Shown one piece after another: positions 1-8,628 of a DNA stretch of 11,504 bases. Position 1 is the first letter of the stretch, and every line of letters begins with the position of its first letter. This DNA comes from an uncultured Actinomycetes bacterium. GTDB lineage: Bacteria > Actinomycetota > Thermoleophilia > Miltoncostaeales > Miltoncostaeaceae. The stretch is taken from positions 1-11,504 of the forward strand of contig CALMEC010000188.1 of NCBI GenBank assembly GCA_937862675.1, given 5' to 3'. The notes below the pieces were generated by a model. It searched no databases, was not told the origin of the DNA, and was given only the letters and a program-made list of their open reading frames with translations. The position numbers were made by a program, and so were the translations under genes.

Positions 1-2071
<2,071 letters not shown>

Positions 2072-2072
<1 letters not shown>

Positions 2073-2698
2073 CAGTGTGAATCCTCCTGATCGGATGCGT
2101 CGGGCGAGAGGGTGGGGGTCGGAAGGGCGGTGGCGAGACCACCTGCGAGGGCGCGGAGTCGCCGTGAGGGCCTCTCGTCGTCGACGGGACCCTCCATGAT
2201 ATCGAACAGATGTTCGTCGAGAGGTGTCTGGCCGCGGGGAAGGGGGGGCTCGCGTTCGAGTCGCGCGAGCTCCTCCTCGAACTCCTCCACATCGCTGAAC
2301 CGGCGGTAGACGGACGCGAAGCGGACGTAGGCGACCTGGTCGATGTCCTTGAGGCGGCGGAGTGCCAGCTCGCCGATCAGCTGACTGGACGCCTCGCGGC
2401 GCAGCCGGTTGCGGAGTTCGGACTCGATGTCGCGGACGGCCATCTCGAGCAGCTGGGTCGAGACCTGCCGCTTGTGGCCCGCGCGCTGAAGGCCGCTGAG
2501 GAGCTTCTGGGCGTCGAAGGGCTGGCGCTCGCCGGTGGACTTGATGACCGTGACCGGCATCTCCTCGAAGCGCTCGTAGGTGGTGAAGCGCTCCCCGCAG
2601 GCGGCGCACTCACGGCGGCGCCGGATGGCGTCCTTGGCGTCCGACACCCGGGATTCGACGACCCGGTGGTCGGAGCTTTCGCAGAACGGGCAGATCAT
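2072..2698 (-). CDS. nrdR: Transcriptional repressor NrdR with long C-terminal extension
   Basis: Zinc-ribbon/ATP-cone repressor that senses ATP/dATP and shuts down ribonucleotide reductase genes. The 208-residue protein starts MICPFC; the zinc ribbon uses C3, C6, C31 and C34, followed by the family motif GERFTTYERFE and an ATP-cone at about residues 46-136 ending in YVRFASVYRRF. I chose the ATG at 2698 because NrdR proteins begin M-x-CPxC; the frame stays open upstream to 2914, but that stretch holds the promoter and NrdR box. Ribosome binding is weak (no good GGAGG close to the ATG). NrdR is usually about 150-160 residues; here about 50 extra residues (roughly 150-208), rich in Pro, Asp and Glu, follow the ATP-cone. 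The stop overlaps the nrdJ start, so the two are surely cotranscribed and probably autoregulated. Confidence 0.96.
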
Positions 2699-2736
2699 GC
2701 TGGAGGCGCTATCCCTGGTGTCTCGTGGAAGGTCAC

Positions 2737-2752
2737 ACGCTATATTCAGCGC
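2737..2752 (-). promoter_or_regulatory. NrdR box overlapping the nrdRJ -10 region
   Basis: ACGCTATATTCAGCGC (plus strand) matches the published NrdR-box consensus acaCwAtATaTwGtgt at 11 of 16 positions, including the C-w-A-t-A-T core and the w-G of the second half. It sits in a partial palindrome with CGCT and AGCG arms. On the minus strand it contains TATAGC (2744-2739), a plausible -10 for nrdRJ that would give a leader of roughly 30 bases. No convincing -35 is visible. NrdR bound here would block the promoter, as expected for autoregulation. Confidence 0.6.
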
Positions 2753-2767
2753 GTCGACCGTGGATCC

Positions 2768-2783
2768 TCCCACGAAGTGGACT
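2768..2783 (-). promoter_or_regulatory. Possible degenerate second NrdR box
   Basis: TCCCACGAAGTGGACT starts exactly 31 bp from the first NrdR box, the tandem spacing typical of NrdR sites (16-bp boxes about 15 bp apart, three helical turns). It matches the consensus at only 7 of 16 positions. It also contains its own inverted repeat, CCAC-GAA-GTGG (2770-2780). The spacing rather than the sequence is the reason for listing it. Confidence 0.3.
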
Positions 2784-3119
2784 GAGGGGCAAGCCTTTCC
2801 GTCCCGTGAAGTTCCCGCTCTGTCCGCGTTTCGAGAGCGGCTCGGCAGCGGTCGCTCATCGCCCCTCTCGCGCCCCGGCCCACCTGCCCGGTGGGGGTTC
2901 GCGGTGCCCGTCACGCGTGGACGGCCGTCCCGTGCGCCACGTGCGATCTCATGGCCGGGCGCCCCTGTCGGATCGCGGTCCTCTCCACATCAGCAGTCGC
3001 CGGCCGGCACGGGGCTGCGCCTTTCCCCGGCGGGATGGTCCTCCGTCCGTCCCGGCCGTCCACCAGGGGAACGGGGACCGGCACACTCGGCCTCTCAGGC
3101 GCTCGCCGACCTCCCGCAC

Positions 3120-3152
3120 CCGCGGTGACCGCGGCCCCACATCCAGGGGCCG
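3120..3152 (-). terminator. GC-rich hairpins after lepB (probable terminator)
   Basis: Two overlapping inverted repeats begin about 16 bases past the lepB stop. CGGCCCC (3132-3138) pairs with GGGGCCG (3146-3152) around a 7-base loop, and CCGCGG (3120-3125) pairs with CCGCGG (3129-3134) around a 3-base loop. They share bases 3132-3134, so only one can be fully formed at a time. There is no T-run, as is common in high-GC actinobacteria. Confidence 0.45.
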
Positions 3153-3168
3153 GTGGAACCGCCCGTGT

Positions 3169-3765
3169 CTAGTCCAGGAACTTGGCGTGCCGGAGCGGCC
3201 AGTAGGTGACCTCGGCCTGTCCGATGACCCGGCCGATGGGCACGAAGGGATCGCTCCACTGGTGCGAGTCGCAGGAGTTGGAGCGGTTGTCGCCGAGAAC
3301 GAACAGCTTGCCCGCGGGCACCCTCGTGGTGAGGGTGTAGAGGGTGTCGTCCTCGTTCGGGGTGAACGAGTCGGAGATGCCGGTGACGTCGTTCATGCGC
3401 GCGTTCGCGATCACGAGGGGCGTGCCGTTGATGAGCACCTCGTTGGACTCCGCGCGGATTGCGACGCGGTCGCCGGGCAGCCCGATGACCCGCTTGACGA
3501 ACGGCACGTCGTCCGTGCTCCCGGGCTCGCATGTGTTGCGGGCCTCGTCGGTGGGCTGGAACACGATGATGTCCCCACGCTCGATGTCGCGCACGTGGTA
3601 GATGACGCGGTTGGCGATGATCCGGTCACCGGCCTGGATGGTCGGCTCCATCGACGGGGTCGGGATCTCGTACGGCTTGGCGACCGCCGCCTGGATGAGG
3701 AAGGCGAGCGAGATCGCGACCGCGACGGGCAGGACGAGGTCTTTCATGAGGCGCCGCAGGAACAT
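3169..3765 (-). CDS. lepB: Type I signal peptidase
   Basis: Membrane-bound serine protease that removes signal peptides from exported proteins on the outer face of the membrane. The 198-residue protein has one N-terminal transmembrane segment (about 9-28), then the box B motif PTPSMEPT with nucleophile S39, the general-base region FVKRVIGLPGDRV with K91, and the box E motif GDNRSNSCDSHQW (158-170). The Ser-Lys dyad is intact, so the enzyme should be active. Length is normal for single-spanning Gram-positive types. GGAGG six bases upstream of the ATG supports the start. It appears monocistronic: long gaps lie on both sides, with hairpins downstream. The name sipW/sipS-type would be equally valid. 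Confidence 0.95.
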   Translation of the reverse strand: MFLRRLMKDLVLPVAVAISLAFLIQAAVAKPYEIPTPSMEPTIQAGDRIIANRVIYHVRDIERGDIIVFQPTDEARNTCEPGSTDDVPFVKRVIGLPGDRVAIRAESNEVLINGTPLVIANARMNDVTGISDSFTPNEDDTLYTLTTRVPAGKLFVLGDNRSNSCDSHQWSDPFVPIGRVIGQAEVTYWPLRHAKFLD

Positions 3766-4160
3766 CAGGAGCCTCCGCCGTTTCTGGTGTTGGGGTTCGC
3801 TTGGCCGCGACGCGTGCGCATCACGTCTCCGTCCGGGGTTGACCGTCGGGGAACTCTAGTGCTCCCCGGGGTTCGCGGGCCGATCTGCACGTTCGCGTGG
3901 TCACGACGCGACCTCGGCCGGTGCCGGGCGACGGTCGCCGACAGCGGCCCATGGGGTCCGGAACGTCCGGCACGACCGACGTCGCGCCGGTCCCTGTAGG
4001 TTCTCCGCGGCTCGATCGCCCGTGCGTCACGGGTGCTCCCGGACGATGGGCGATGCCCCGTCCGAGGCGTGTGCCGGGACGGTGACGGCCGCTTCGGCGA
4101 CGACGGAACGGCCAACGCGAGGAAGGCGGAAAGACGGAGCGGCAGGGTGACTCCCTCACG
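3766..4160. other. 395-base divergent intergenic region between lepB and the ligase gene
   Basis: No convincing gene. The open frames here give Arg/Pro/Ser-rich translations without motifs. It must contain the lepB promoter (minus) and that of the plus-strand membrane protein. Candidate -10 elements are TAGAGT on the minus strand (3858-3853) and TAGGTT on the plus strand (3997-4002); neither has a good -35. Confidence 0.5.
3847..3868 (-). promoter_or_regulatory. Inverted repeat over a possible lepB -10 element
   Basis: Arms CGGGGA (3847-3852) and TCCCCG (3863-3868) flank a 10-base centre that contains, on the minus strand, TAGAGT (3858-3853), a TANNNT-type -10 about 88 bases before the lepB ATG. 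This could be an operator at the lepB promoter, or chance GC-rich symmetry. Confidence 0.22.
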
Positions 4161-6083
4161 ATGAGGCGCGAACGACCGGACGGCGTCCGCTATCGTATCG
4201 GTCAGGACGACGCCCCTCAAGACGTTCTGTCCCGTGTCCTCGTGGCCGCGGCCGTCGTGGGCTGGGTCGTGGTCGTCGCACTCGGTGGCGGGCACGACAT
4301 CGGACGCCCGGGTGTCGGCGACGGTCCGGCGGGACTCCTTCTCGCCGTCACGGGCGCGAGTCTCGTGGCCGCGGTGGCACTCCTGGTGCGGCCCGGCCGC
4401 CTGTCCGGGGGGACATGGACCGGGATGGGCGCGATGGCGGCCTACGTCGCGTGGTCGGCGATGTCGATCCTGTGGGCGCCCGGCCCGGATCTCGCGTGGC
4501 TCAGCACCAATCGCATGGCCGCGGCGCTCTCGGCCGGCGTCATCGGCGTGGCTCTGGCACGCGTTCTGCGCGATCCCATGGCGACCTTTGCGAAGGCGCT
4601 GGCGGTGGCCGCCGGCGTGGTCGTCGCCGCGGCGCTCGCCAGCCGCATCGTGCCCACCCTGCTCGCGCCGACGGTCGAGCCACCCCGTCTGGCATGGGGC
4701 ATCGGTGCCCCCAACGCCCTGGCGCTGGTGGCCGTGCTCGCGTTGCCGGGGGCGGCCCTGGCGCTTGCGTCAGAGCGGGCGGTCGTGCGGATCGCCGCCC
4801 GGTCGGCGATCACCGGGTCGCTTCTCGTCATCGCGATGACCCAGTCGCGTACCGGCCTGATCTCCCTGGTGCTCATGCTCGTCCTCGTGGCCACGCTCAT
4901 GCCGCACCGCCCGCGCACGATCGCCGCGATCGCCGCCGCCGTTGTCGCCGTCGTCCCCCCGGTGATCTTCGCCTACACCAATCCGGCGTTCACCCGGGAG
5001 TCCGTCCTCGCGCCGGCCGGCACGCGCGTCGCGGAGGGACTCGTGTTCGGCGTCCTCGTGCTCGCCGCTCTCGTCTCGGCGGTGGTGCTCGCCTCGGCGC
5101 TCGAGGTCGTGATGGTGCGGCTGGACAGGGCGGTCCTGGCCAGCCACGGGCGTCGTCGCGCCGTCGTGCTGGCCGGTGTCGCGGTGGTCGCCGCCGGTGC
5201 CGTCGCGCTCGTGATGCGCGGGGCGCCGGTGGGCGGGGGTGCGGACCGTCTGGTCAGCGTCGACTCCAACAACCGGACCGAGTGGTGGCGCCAGGCCTGG
5301 GCCGCGTTCCGGGAGCAGCCGGTCGCGGGTCACGGCGCGGGAAGCTTCCCGTACATCCACCTGAGCCAGCGGACGGCGGACATCCCCGCGCTGCAGGCAC
5401 GCGATCCCCACCAGCTGGTCCTCGGGGTCGCCTCTGAGCTGGGACTGGTCGGCCTGGCCCTGCTGGCCGTGGTGCTCGCGGCCACCGGTGTCGCCGTGCG
5501 CCGGCTCGGCGTGCGCAGGACGGCCCCGGCACTGTCGGTGCTGGTCGTCGTCCTCGTCCATTCGCAGCTGGACGAGACCTGGGCAATACCCGCCGCGTCG
5601 ATGGTCGCGGCCGCGGCCGCCGGAGTGATCCTCGGCCGGATGCCGTCGGTGCCGGCCGCCGACGTGCCACGGCGACGCGTGATGATCGGCGCGGCCGCGG
5701 TGCCCGTGGTGGCGGCCCTGTGGGTGAGCGCCATCGTGTACTGGAGCGGTCAGTCGCTGGTGCAGAGGGCAATCGAGAAGGGCGACCGCGGCGACTGGGT
5801 CGCGTCGCGCGACCTGGCGCGCCGGGCGGCCGAGCGCAATCCGCTGTCGATCCAGGGGCTTCTCCAGGAGGCCCTGGCGCGGCACGAGCTTCACGACGCC
5901 ACCGGTGCGGCACGCGTGGCCGCCGCGGCCACCGGTCGTCAGCCCGACAGTCCGCTGGCCTGGAGCTGTCGCGCCGCGCTCACCACGGGTGCGGCGCAGA
6001 GGGCGGCGAAAGCCGAGATCCGCCGTCTCAGTCCCGCCTGGGACTTCTCGGTCTCGAAGGTGGGCTGTAACTCCGGCTGGTAG
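4161..6083 (+). CDS. O-antigen ligase/polymerase (Wzy/WaaL-like) membrane protein with TPR-like tail
   Basis: Polytopic inner-membrane glycan ligase or polymerase of the Wzy_C superfamily; such proteins join lipid-linked glycans on the periplasmic side. The 640 residues contain about a dozen hydrophobic segments (from about 24-42 to 508-527). The family-typical TQSRTG lies at 227-232. The large outer loop at about 355-425 carries N371-R372, WWRQAW, F383, P387, GHGAGSF (390-396) and a DPHQL motif with H417 before SELGLVG, the usual Wzy_C layout with Arg and His expected to be essential. After the last membrane span, residues about 531-625 are helical and TPR-like (AIEKGDRGDWVASRDLARRA, ARHELHDATGAARVAAAA). 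GGTGA at 4146-4150 is a modest ribosome site for the ATG. The acceptor and glycan cannot be told from sequence. The start is moderately certain. Confidence 0.85.
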   Translation: MRRERPDGVRYRIGQDDAPQDVLSRVLVAAAVVGWVVVVALGGGHDIGRPGVGDGPAGLLLAVTGASLVAAVALLVRPGRLSGGTWTGMGAMAAYVAWSAMSILWAPGPDLAWLSTNRMAAALSAGVIGVALARVLRDPMATFAKALAVAAGVVVAAALASRIVPTLLAPTVEPPRLAWGIGAPNALALVAVLALPGAALALASERAVVRIAARSAITGSLLVIAMTQSRTGLISLVLMLVLVATLMPHRPRTIAAIAAAVVAVVPPVIFAYTNPAFTRESVLAPAGTRVAEGLVFGVLVLAALVSAVVLASALEVVMVRLDRAVLASHGRRRAVVLAGVAVVAAGAVALVMRGAPVGGGADRLVSVDSNNRTEWWRQAWAAFREQPVAGHGAGSFPYIHLSQRTADIPALQARDPHQLVLGVASELGLVGLALLAVVLAATGVAVRRLGVRRTAPALSVLVVVLVHSQLDETWAIPAASMVAAAAAGVILGRMPSVPAADVPRRRVMIGAAAVPVVAALWVSAIVYWSGQSLVQRAIEKGDRGDWVASRDLARRAAERNPLSIQGLLQEALARHELHDATGAARVAAAATGRQPDSPLAWSCRAALTTGAAQRAAKAEIRRLSPAWDFSVSKVGCNSGW

Positions 6084-6167
6084 CCGCGGCGGATGCGGAC
6101 CGGGCTGCCGTCCGCAGTCGGTTATCGGCGACGTCGTCGAACGGGGCCGATCATTTCGCCGCCGCGG
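6084..6167. terminator. Bidirectional terminator-like hairpin between convergent genes
   Basis: The 108-base gap between the ligase stop and the glycosyltransferase stop holds a perfect 7-bp hairpin, TGCGGAC (6094-6100) with GTCCGCA (6110-6116), 9-base loop. It lies inside a wider perfect 9-bp inverted repeat, CCGCGGCGG (6084-6092) with CCGCCGCGG (6159-6167). No T-run follows. The position between converging genes makes transcription termination in both directions the likely role. Confidence 0.6.
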
Positions 6168-6191
6168 GATGGCGATCCATCCCGGTGCGGG

Positions 6192-6929
6192 CTACCGGTG
6201 TCGCAGGGCGCGCAGCTTCGGGATGCGGAGGGCGGCCTCCTTCACGATGCCGCCACCCATCTTGGACTGTCCTCGGATGCGCTCCGTGAAGGTGATCGGG
6301 ATCTCCTGCACCGTGAACCCGGCGAGGATCGCCCGGTAGGTCATCTCGATCTGGAAGACGTAGCCGGCCGCGCCGACGTCGTCGAGCGGCAGCGTCTCGA
6401 GCACCGTGCGCCGGAAGCACTTGAAGCCGCAGGTGAGGTCGCGGACCCGGAGGCGGAGGATGAGACGCGCGTATGCGGAGCCCGCGCGGCTGATGACGCG
6501 TCGAAGGGGCCCCCAGCGGGTGACGCCGCCACCGGTGACGTAGCGCGAGCCGAGCACGAGGTCGGCGTGCTCGGCCGCCGCCACCAGGCGCGGCACGTCC
6601 CGCGGGTCGTGCGAGAAGTCGGCGTCCATCTCGACCACCAGCTCGGCACCCCGGTCGAGCGCCCGGCGGAATCCCGCGAGGTAGGCCGGGCCGATGCCCT
6701 CCTTCGCCGCCCGGCGGAGCACCTCCACGCGATCGTCGCGGTCGTGGACGCGGTCGACGATGTCGGCGGTCCCGTCCGGCGATCCGTCGTCCACGACCAG
6801 GATGCGTGCGTCGAGCGACTGCGCGTCGAAGATCGCGAGCAGGGTCGTCGCCATCTCCTCGATGTTCTCCGCCTCGTTGTAGGTGGGGATGACGACCCAC
6901 ACCGGCCCGGCCGGCCAGGTGTCGGTCAT
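6192..6929 (-). CDS. Polyprenyl-phosphate mannose synthase-type glycosyltransferase (GT2, DPM1-like)
   Basis: Probably transfers a sugar, most likely mannose from GDP-mannose, to polyprenyl phosphate at the cytoplasmic membrane face, giving the donor for lipoglycan or protein mannosylation. The 245 residues form a single GT-A domain: VVIPTYNEAENI (12-23), LVVDDGSPDGTADIV (44-58), metal-binding EMDADFSHDP (100-109), GSRYVTGGG (127-135), the family segment DLTCGFKCFRR (164-174) and GYVFQIEMTYRA (189-200). There is no C-terminal membrane domain, as in bacterial Ppm1 catalytic domains and human DPM1. The ATG at 6929 lies inside the stop of the upstream gene (ATGA, 4-base overlap), so translation is coupled; the open frame extending further 5' is a shadow of that gene. 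Sugar specificity is inferred from family resemblance. Confidence 0.9.
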   Translation of the reverse strand: MTDTWPAGPVWVVIPTYNEAENIEEMATTLLAIFDAQSLDARILVVDDGSPDGTADIVDRVHDRDDRVEVLRRAAKEGIGPAYLAGFRRALDRGAELVVEMDADFSHDPRDVPRLVAAAEHADLVLGSRYVTGGGVTRWGPLRRVISRAGSAYARLILRLRVRDLTCGFKCFRRTVLETLPLDDVGAAGYVFQIEMTYRAILAGFTVQEIPITFTERIRGQSKMGGGIVKEAALRIPKLRALRHR

Positions 6930-7843
6930 GCGGTGATCGCGCTGGAGAAGACGACGGGTCCGGCGATCGCGAAACGTCGCGAGCCGGTGTCGCGCCCGCG
7001 GGGGATGTCCGTCATCTCGACGGTGAGAATCGACGCCTCGGGGCTGAGGGCCGGGACGGCCTCGTAGGCGCACTGACTCCACGTGCCCTGCGCCGAGCCG
7101 CTGAGCGCTGTCAGCCGGTACGTGGTCCCGATGTCGTCCCAGGCGGCGAGACGGGCTCGGCCGATGGCCGGTGCCGCGGTGTCGGCGTCCTCCGGCCCCA
7201 GGGCGACCACGTTGGCGATCCATCGGTCCGTGTAGCGCTCGACGGCGGTGAGGCACAGGGCCGAGCCCTCCACCAGGTGCGCCTGGCCGACGGGCAGGAC
7301 ACCGTCGAACATGGCGCGGGTGCGTGCGGGCACTCCCTGTGCCGCATCCGGTTCGTCCTCGGTGATCGGGCGATCGGGGGTGTCGCGCAGGGTGCGCGGC
7401 GGCCGGAGGTCGACGTCGATGGACCAGGGGCCCTCGGAGAGCTCGCGTTGCAGCCCGCGCTCGCCGCGAGCCGGGTTGACCCGCTGGACCGCGTCCACGT
7501 CCAGGCGGAGGACGTGGGCCGCCTGCGGGATCGCCGGCGAGATCCACACGGTCGCCTCGACCTGGCCGAGGGCGCTTGTCACGGTGATGGGCTCCACGGC
7601 GTAGCTGCCGTATGCGTCGTCGGAGACGCTGAGCCCCTCCCTCGGATCCCACTCGATGATCCCGGGCGTGGCCGTCAGGAGAAGGATGGAGACCGCGGCC
7701 CCCTCCATGTGGTGCTCGACGCCGAGGCAGACGACGAGCGTCTCGGCCGTCTCGCCGATGGCTCCGCTGGGGGTGAGACCCCCGAAGCCCCCACTGTTCC
7801 GTGGGATGGCCGTCGTATCGGCAGCTGGTGCGGACGCGGTCAT
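6926..7843 (-). CDS. Protein of unknown function with internal duplication, coupled to the glycosyltransferase
   Basis: I do not recognise this 305-residue protein. It has no signal peptide or membrane segment, so it is predicted cytoplasmic. It consists of two similar beta-rich halves. Half 1 (about 35-118) has LVVCLGVE, then DDAYGSY (D75, D76, Y81), then PAIPQAAHVLRLDVD (from P103). Half 2 (about 194-280) has SALCLTAVE, then DDIGTTY (D236, D237, Y242), then PALSPEASILTVEM (from P264). The DD-to-P distance is 28 in both. The pattern suggests two Ig-like beta-sandwich domains (inference). A variable acidic/Pro-rich linker (about 130-190) separates them. The ATG has AGGAG only one base upstream, too close for a normal site, so leaderless or atypical initiation is possible. 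Its stop overlaps the glycosyltransferase start. Confidence 0.8.
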   Translation of the reverse strand: MTASAPAADTTAIPRNSGGFGGLTPSGAIGETAETLVVCLGVEHHMEGAAVSILLLTATPGIIEWDPREGLSVSDDAYGSYAVEPITVTSALGQVEATVWISPAIPQAAHVLRLDVDAVQRVNPARGERGLQRELSEGPWSIDVDLRPPRTLRDTPDRPITEDEPDAAQGVPARTRAMFDGVLPVGQAHLVEGSALCLTAVERYTDRWIANVVALGPEDADTAAPAIGRARLAAWDDIGTTYRLTALSGSAQGTWSQCAYEAVPALSPEASILTVEMTDIPRGRDTGSRRFAIAGPVVFSSAITA

Positions 7844-7848
7844 GCTCC

Positions 7849-7860
7849 TAAGATTGCCAG
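7849..7860 (+). promoter_or_regulatory. -10 element for a leaderless transcript
   Basis: TAAGAT (7849-7854) fits the TANNNT -10 pattern and ends six bases before the GTG of the hydrolase gene, so the first transcribed base would be at or next to the start codon. No ribosome-binding site precedes the GTG. The -35 (about 7826-7831, TGGTGC) is poor. The element lies in the 17-base gap shared with the divergent unknown gene. Confidence 0.5.
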
Positions 7861-8610
7861 GTGAGATCGCAACCTCCCACCCTCGTGCTGCTGCATCCGT
7901 TCCCTCAGGACGCGTCGTTCTGGGACGCGATGCGCGGCCGCCTCCGCATCCCGGTGGACGTGATCGCTCCTCAGGTCCCGGGTTTCGGCGGCCGTGAGCT
8001 CGACGACGACCTCAGCATCACGCATCTGGCCGGTGAGGTCGCGGAGATCATCATGCGTGCCGACGCCGAGACGGTTGTTGTCTGCGGGCTCTCCATGGGC
8101 GGCTACGTCGCCCTGGCGCTCATGGCCGAGCACCCGCACCTCGTCGACGGCCTCATCCTGGCCAACACGCGGGCGGAGTCCGATTCCGGGGAGGCCCGCG
8201 CCGGACGCGATGCCGGCATCGCCACCATCCGGACCCGTGGCCTCGGTGCCTTCCTGGACGAGCTCATGCCGAAGCTGACGGCCCCCGGCGCAGATCCCGA
8301 TGTCGTGTTCACCGCTCGCGCCACGGCCGAGGCGCAGCCGGCCGAGGCCGTCACCGGTGCCCTGGAGGCGCTTCGCGACCGCGCGGACCGCGCTGACGTG
8401 CTACCCGCGATCACGGTGCCGACCGCCGTCGTGCAGGGTGGACTGGACCAGGTGATACCGGTCGAGGCCATCGATCGTCTCGTGACCGGGATCCCCGGGG
8501 CGGAGCGGCATGTCATCGCGGGGGTGGGGCACCTGTCGGCCCTGGAGGACCCCGAGGCGTTCGCCCGCATCGTGGAGTCCCTCGTGGCCCGGGCGATCGC
8601 CGCCCAGTAG
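7861..8610 (+). CDS. Alpha/beta-hydrolase
   Basis: Cytoplasmic alpha/beta-hydrolase-fold enzyme, probably an esterase or lactonase-type hydrolase; substrate unknown. The 249 residues show LVLLHPFP (8-15, oxyanion-side strand and turn), the nucleophile elbow CGLSMGGYVALALM with S78, the acid GGLDQVIP with D196 and the base GVGHLSALEDP with H224, so the catalytic triad is complete. A cap region lies at about 105-165. The start is GTG at 7861: no ATG fits the fold's first strand, and the TAAGAT upstream fits a leaderless message. The gene converges on the CGNR regulator with 16 bases between their ends. It resembles 3-oxoadipate enol-lactonase and BioH-like proteins in general form, but nothing around it supports either pathway. 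Confidence 0.9.
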   Translation: MRSQPPTLVLLHPFPQDASFWDAMRGRLRIPVDVIAPQVPGFGGRELDDDLSITHLAGEVAEIIMRADAETVVVCGLSMGGYVALALMAEHPHLVDGLILANTRAESDSGEARAGRDAGIATIRTRGLGAFLDELMPKLTAPGADPDVVFTARATAEAQPAEAVTGALEALRDRADRADVLPAITVPTAVVQGGLDQVIPVEAIDRLVTGIPGAERHVIAGVGHLSALEDPEAFARIVESLVARAIAAQ

Positions 8611-8628
8611 GACCGCGGCCGGCCGGTC
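8611..8628. terminator. Possible short hairpin between convergent genes
   Basis: GACCG (8611-8615) and CGGTC (8624-8628) form a 5-bp inverted repeat around CGGCCGGC, itself largely self-complementary. It starts right after the hydrolase stop and overlaps the stop codon of the CGNR gene. It is the only terminator candidate in this 16-base gap, and weak. Confidence 0.3.

Larger units (their letters stand above)
2699..3168. other. 470-base non-coding region between nrdR and lepB
   Basis: No frame on either strand here looks like a protein: the open frames give low-complexity Arg/Pro/Gly translations. The end near nrdR holds the nrdRJ promoter and NrdR box; the end near lepB holds terminator-like hairpins. 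Between them, read on the minus strand, are possible stems: GAGGGGC (about 2865-2871) pairing with GCCCCTC (2784-2790), enclosing CCGCTCT/AGAGCGG (about 2832-2838 with 2813-2819), then CCAC-TTC-GTGG at 2770-2780. I do not recognise a known riboswitch; the conserved B12-box of cobalamin riboswitches was not found. It may be simply a GC-rich spacer. Confidence 0.5.

Noticed and set aside
2760..2900. Cobalamin, c-di-GMP or glycine riboswitch upstream of nrdRJ
   Set aside because: Short fragments such as GGGACGGAAAGGC loosely resemble known cores, but the B12-box and the second conserved halves are missing. B12 riboswitches usually control B12-independent isoenzymes, not NrdJ.
2699..2914. N-terminal extension of nrdR to an ATG at 2914
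   Set aside because: NrdR proteins begin with M-x-CPxC, and the extension is low-complexity and would contain the NrdR box and promoter.
2725..3999. Plus-strand open frame of 424 codons
   Set aside because: It runs antisense through the whole signal peptidase gene and gives an Arg/Pro/Gly-rich translation without motifs; it is a shadow of high-GC coding.
3765..4295. Minus-strand open frame of 176 codons upstream of lepB
   Set aside because: Arg/Pro/Ser-rich, no motif, overlaps the start of the ligase gene on the other strand; no ribosome site supports it.
4770..5894. Minus-strand open frame of 374 codons within the ligase gene
   Set aside because: Antisense shadow made of His/Arg/Asp/Gly repeats; the plus-strand frame has clear membrane segments and the Wzy_C motifs.
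6192..7652. Glycosyltransferase with a long N-terminal extension (486 codons)
   Set aside because: The GT-A domain starts at the ATG at 6929; the extension is an out-of-frame reading of the unknown gene and is Arg-rich.
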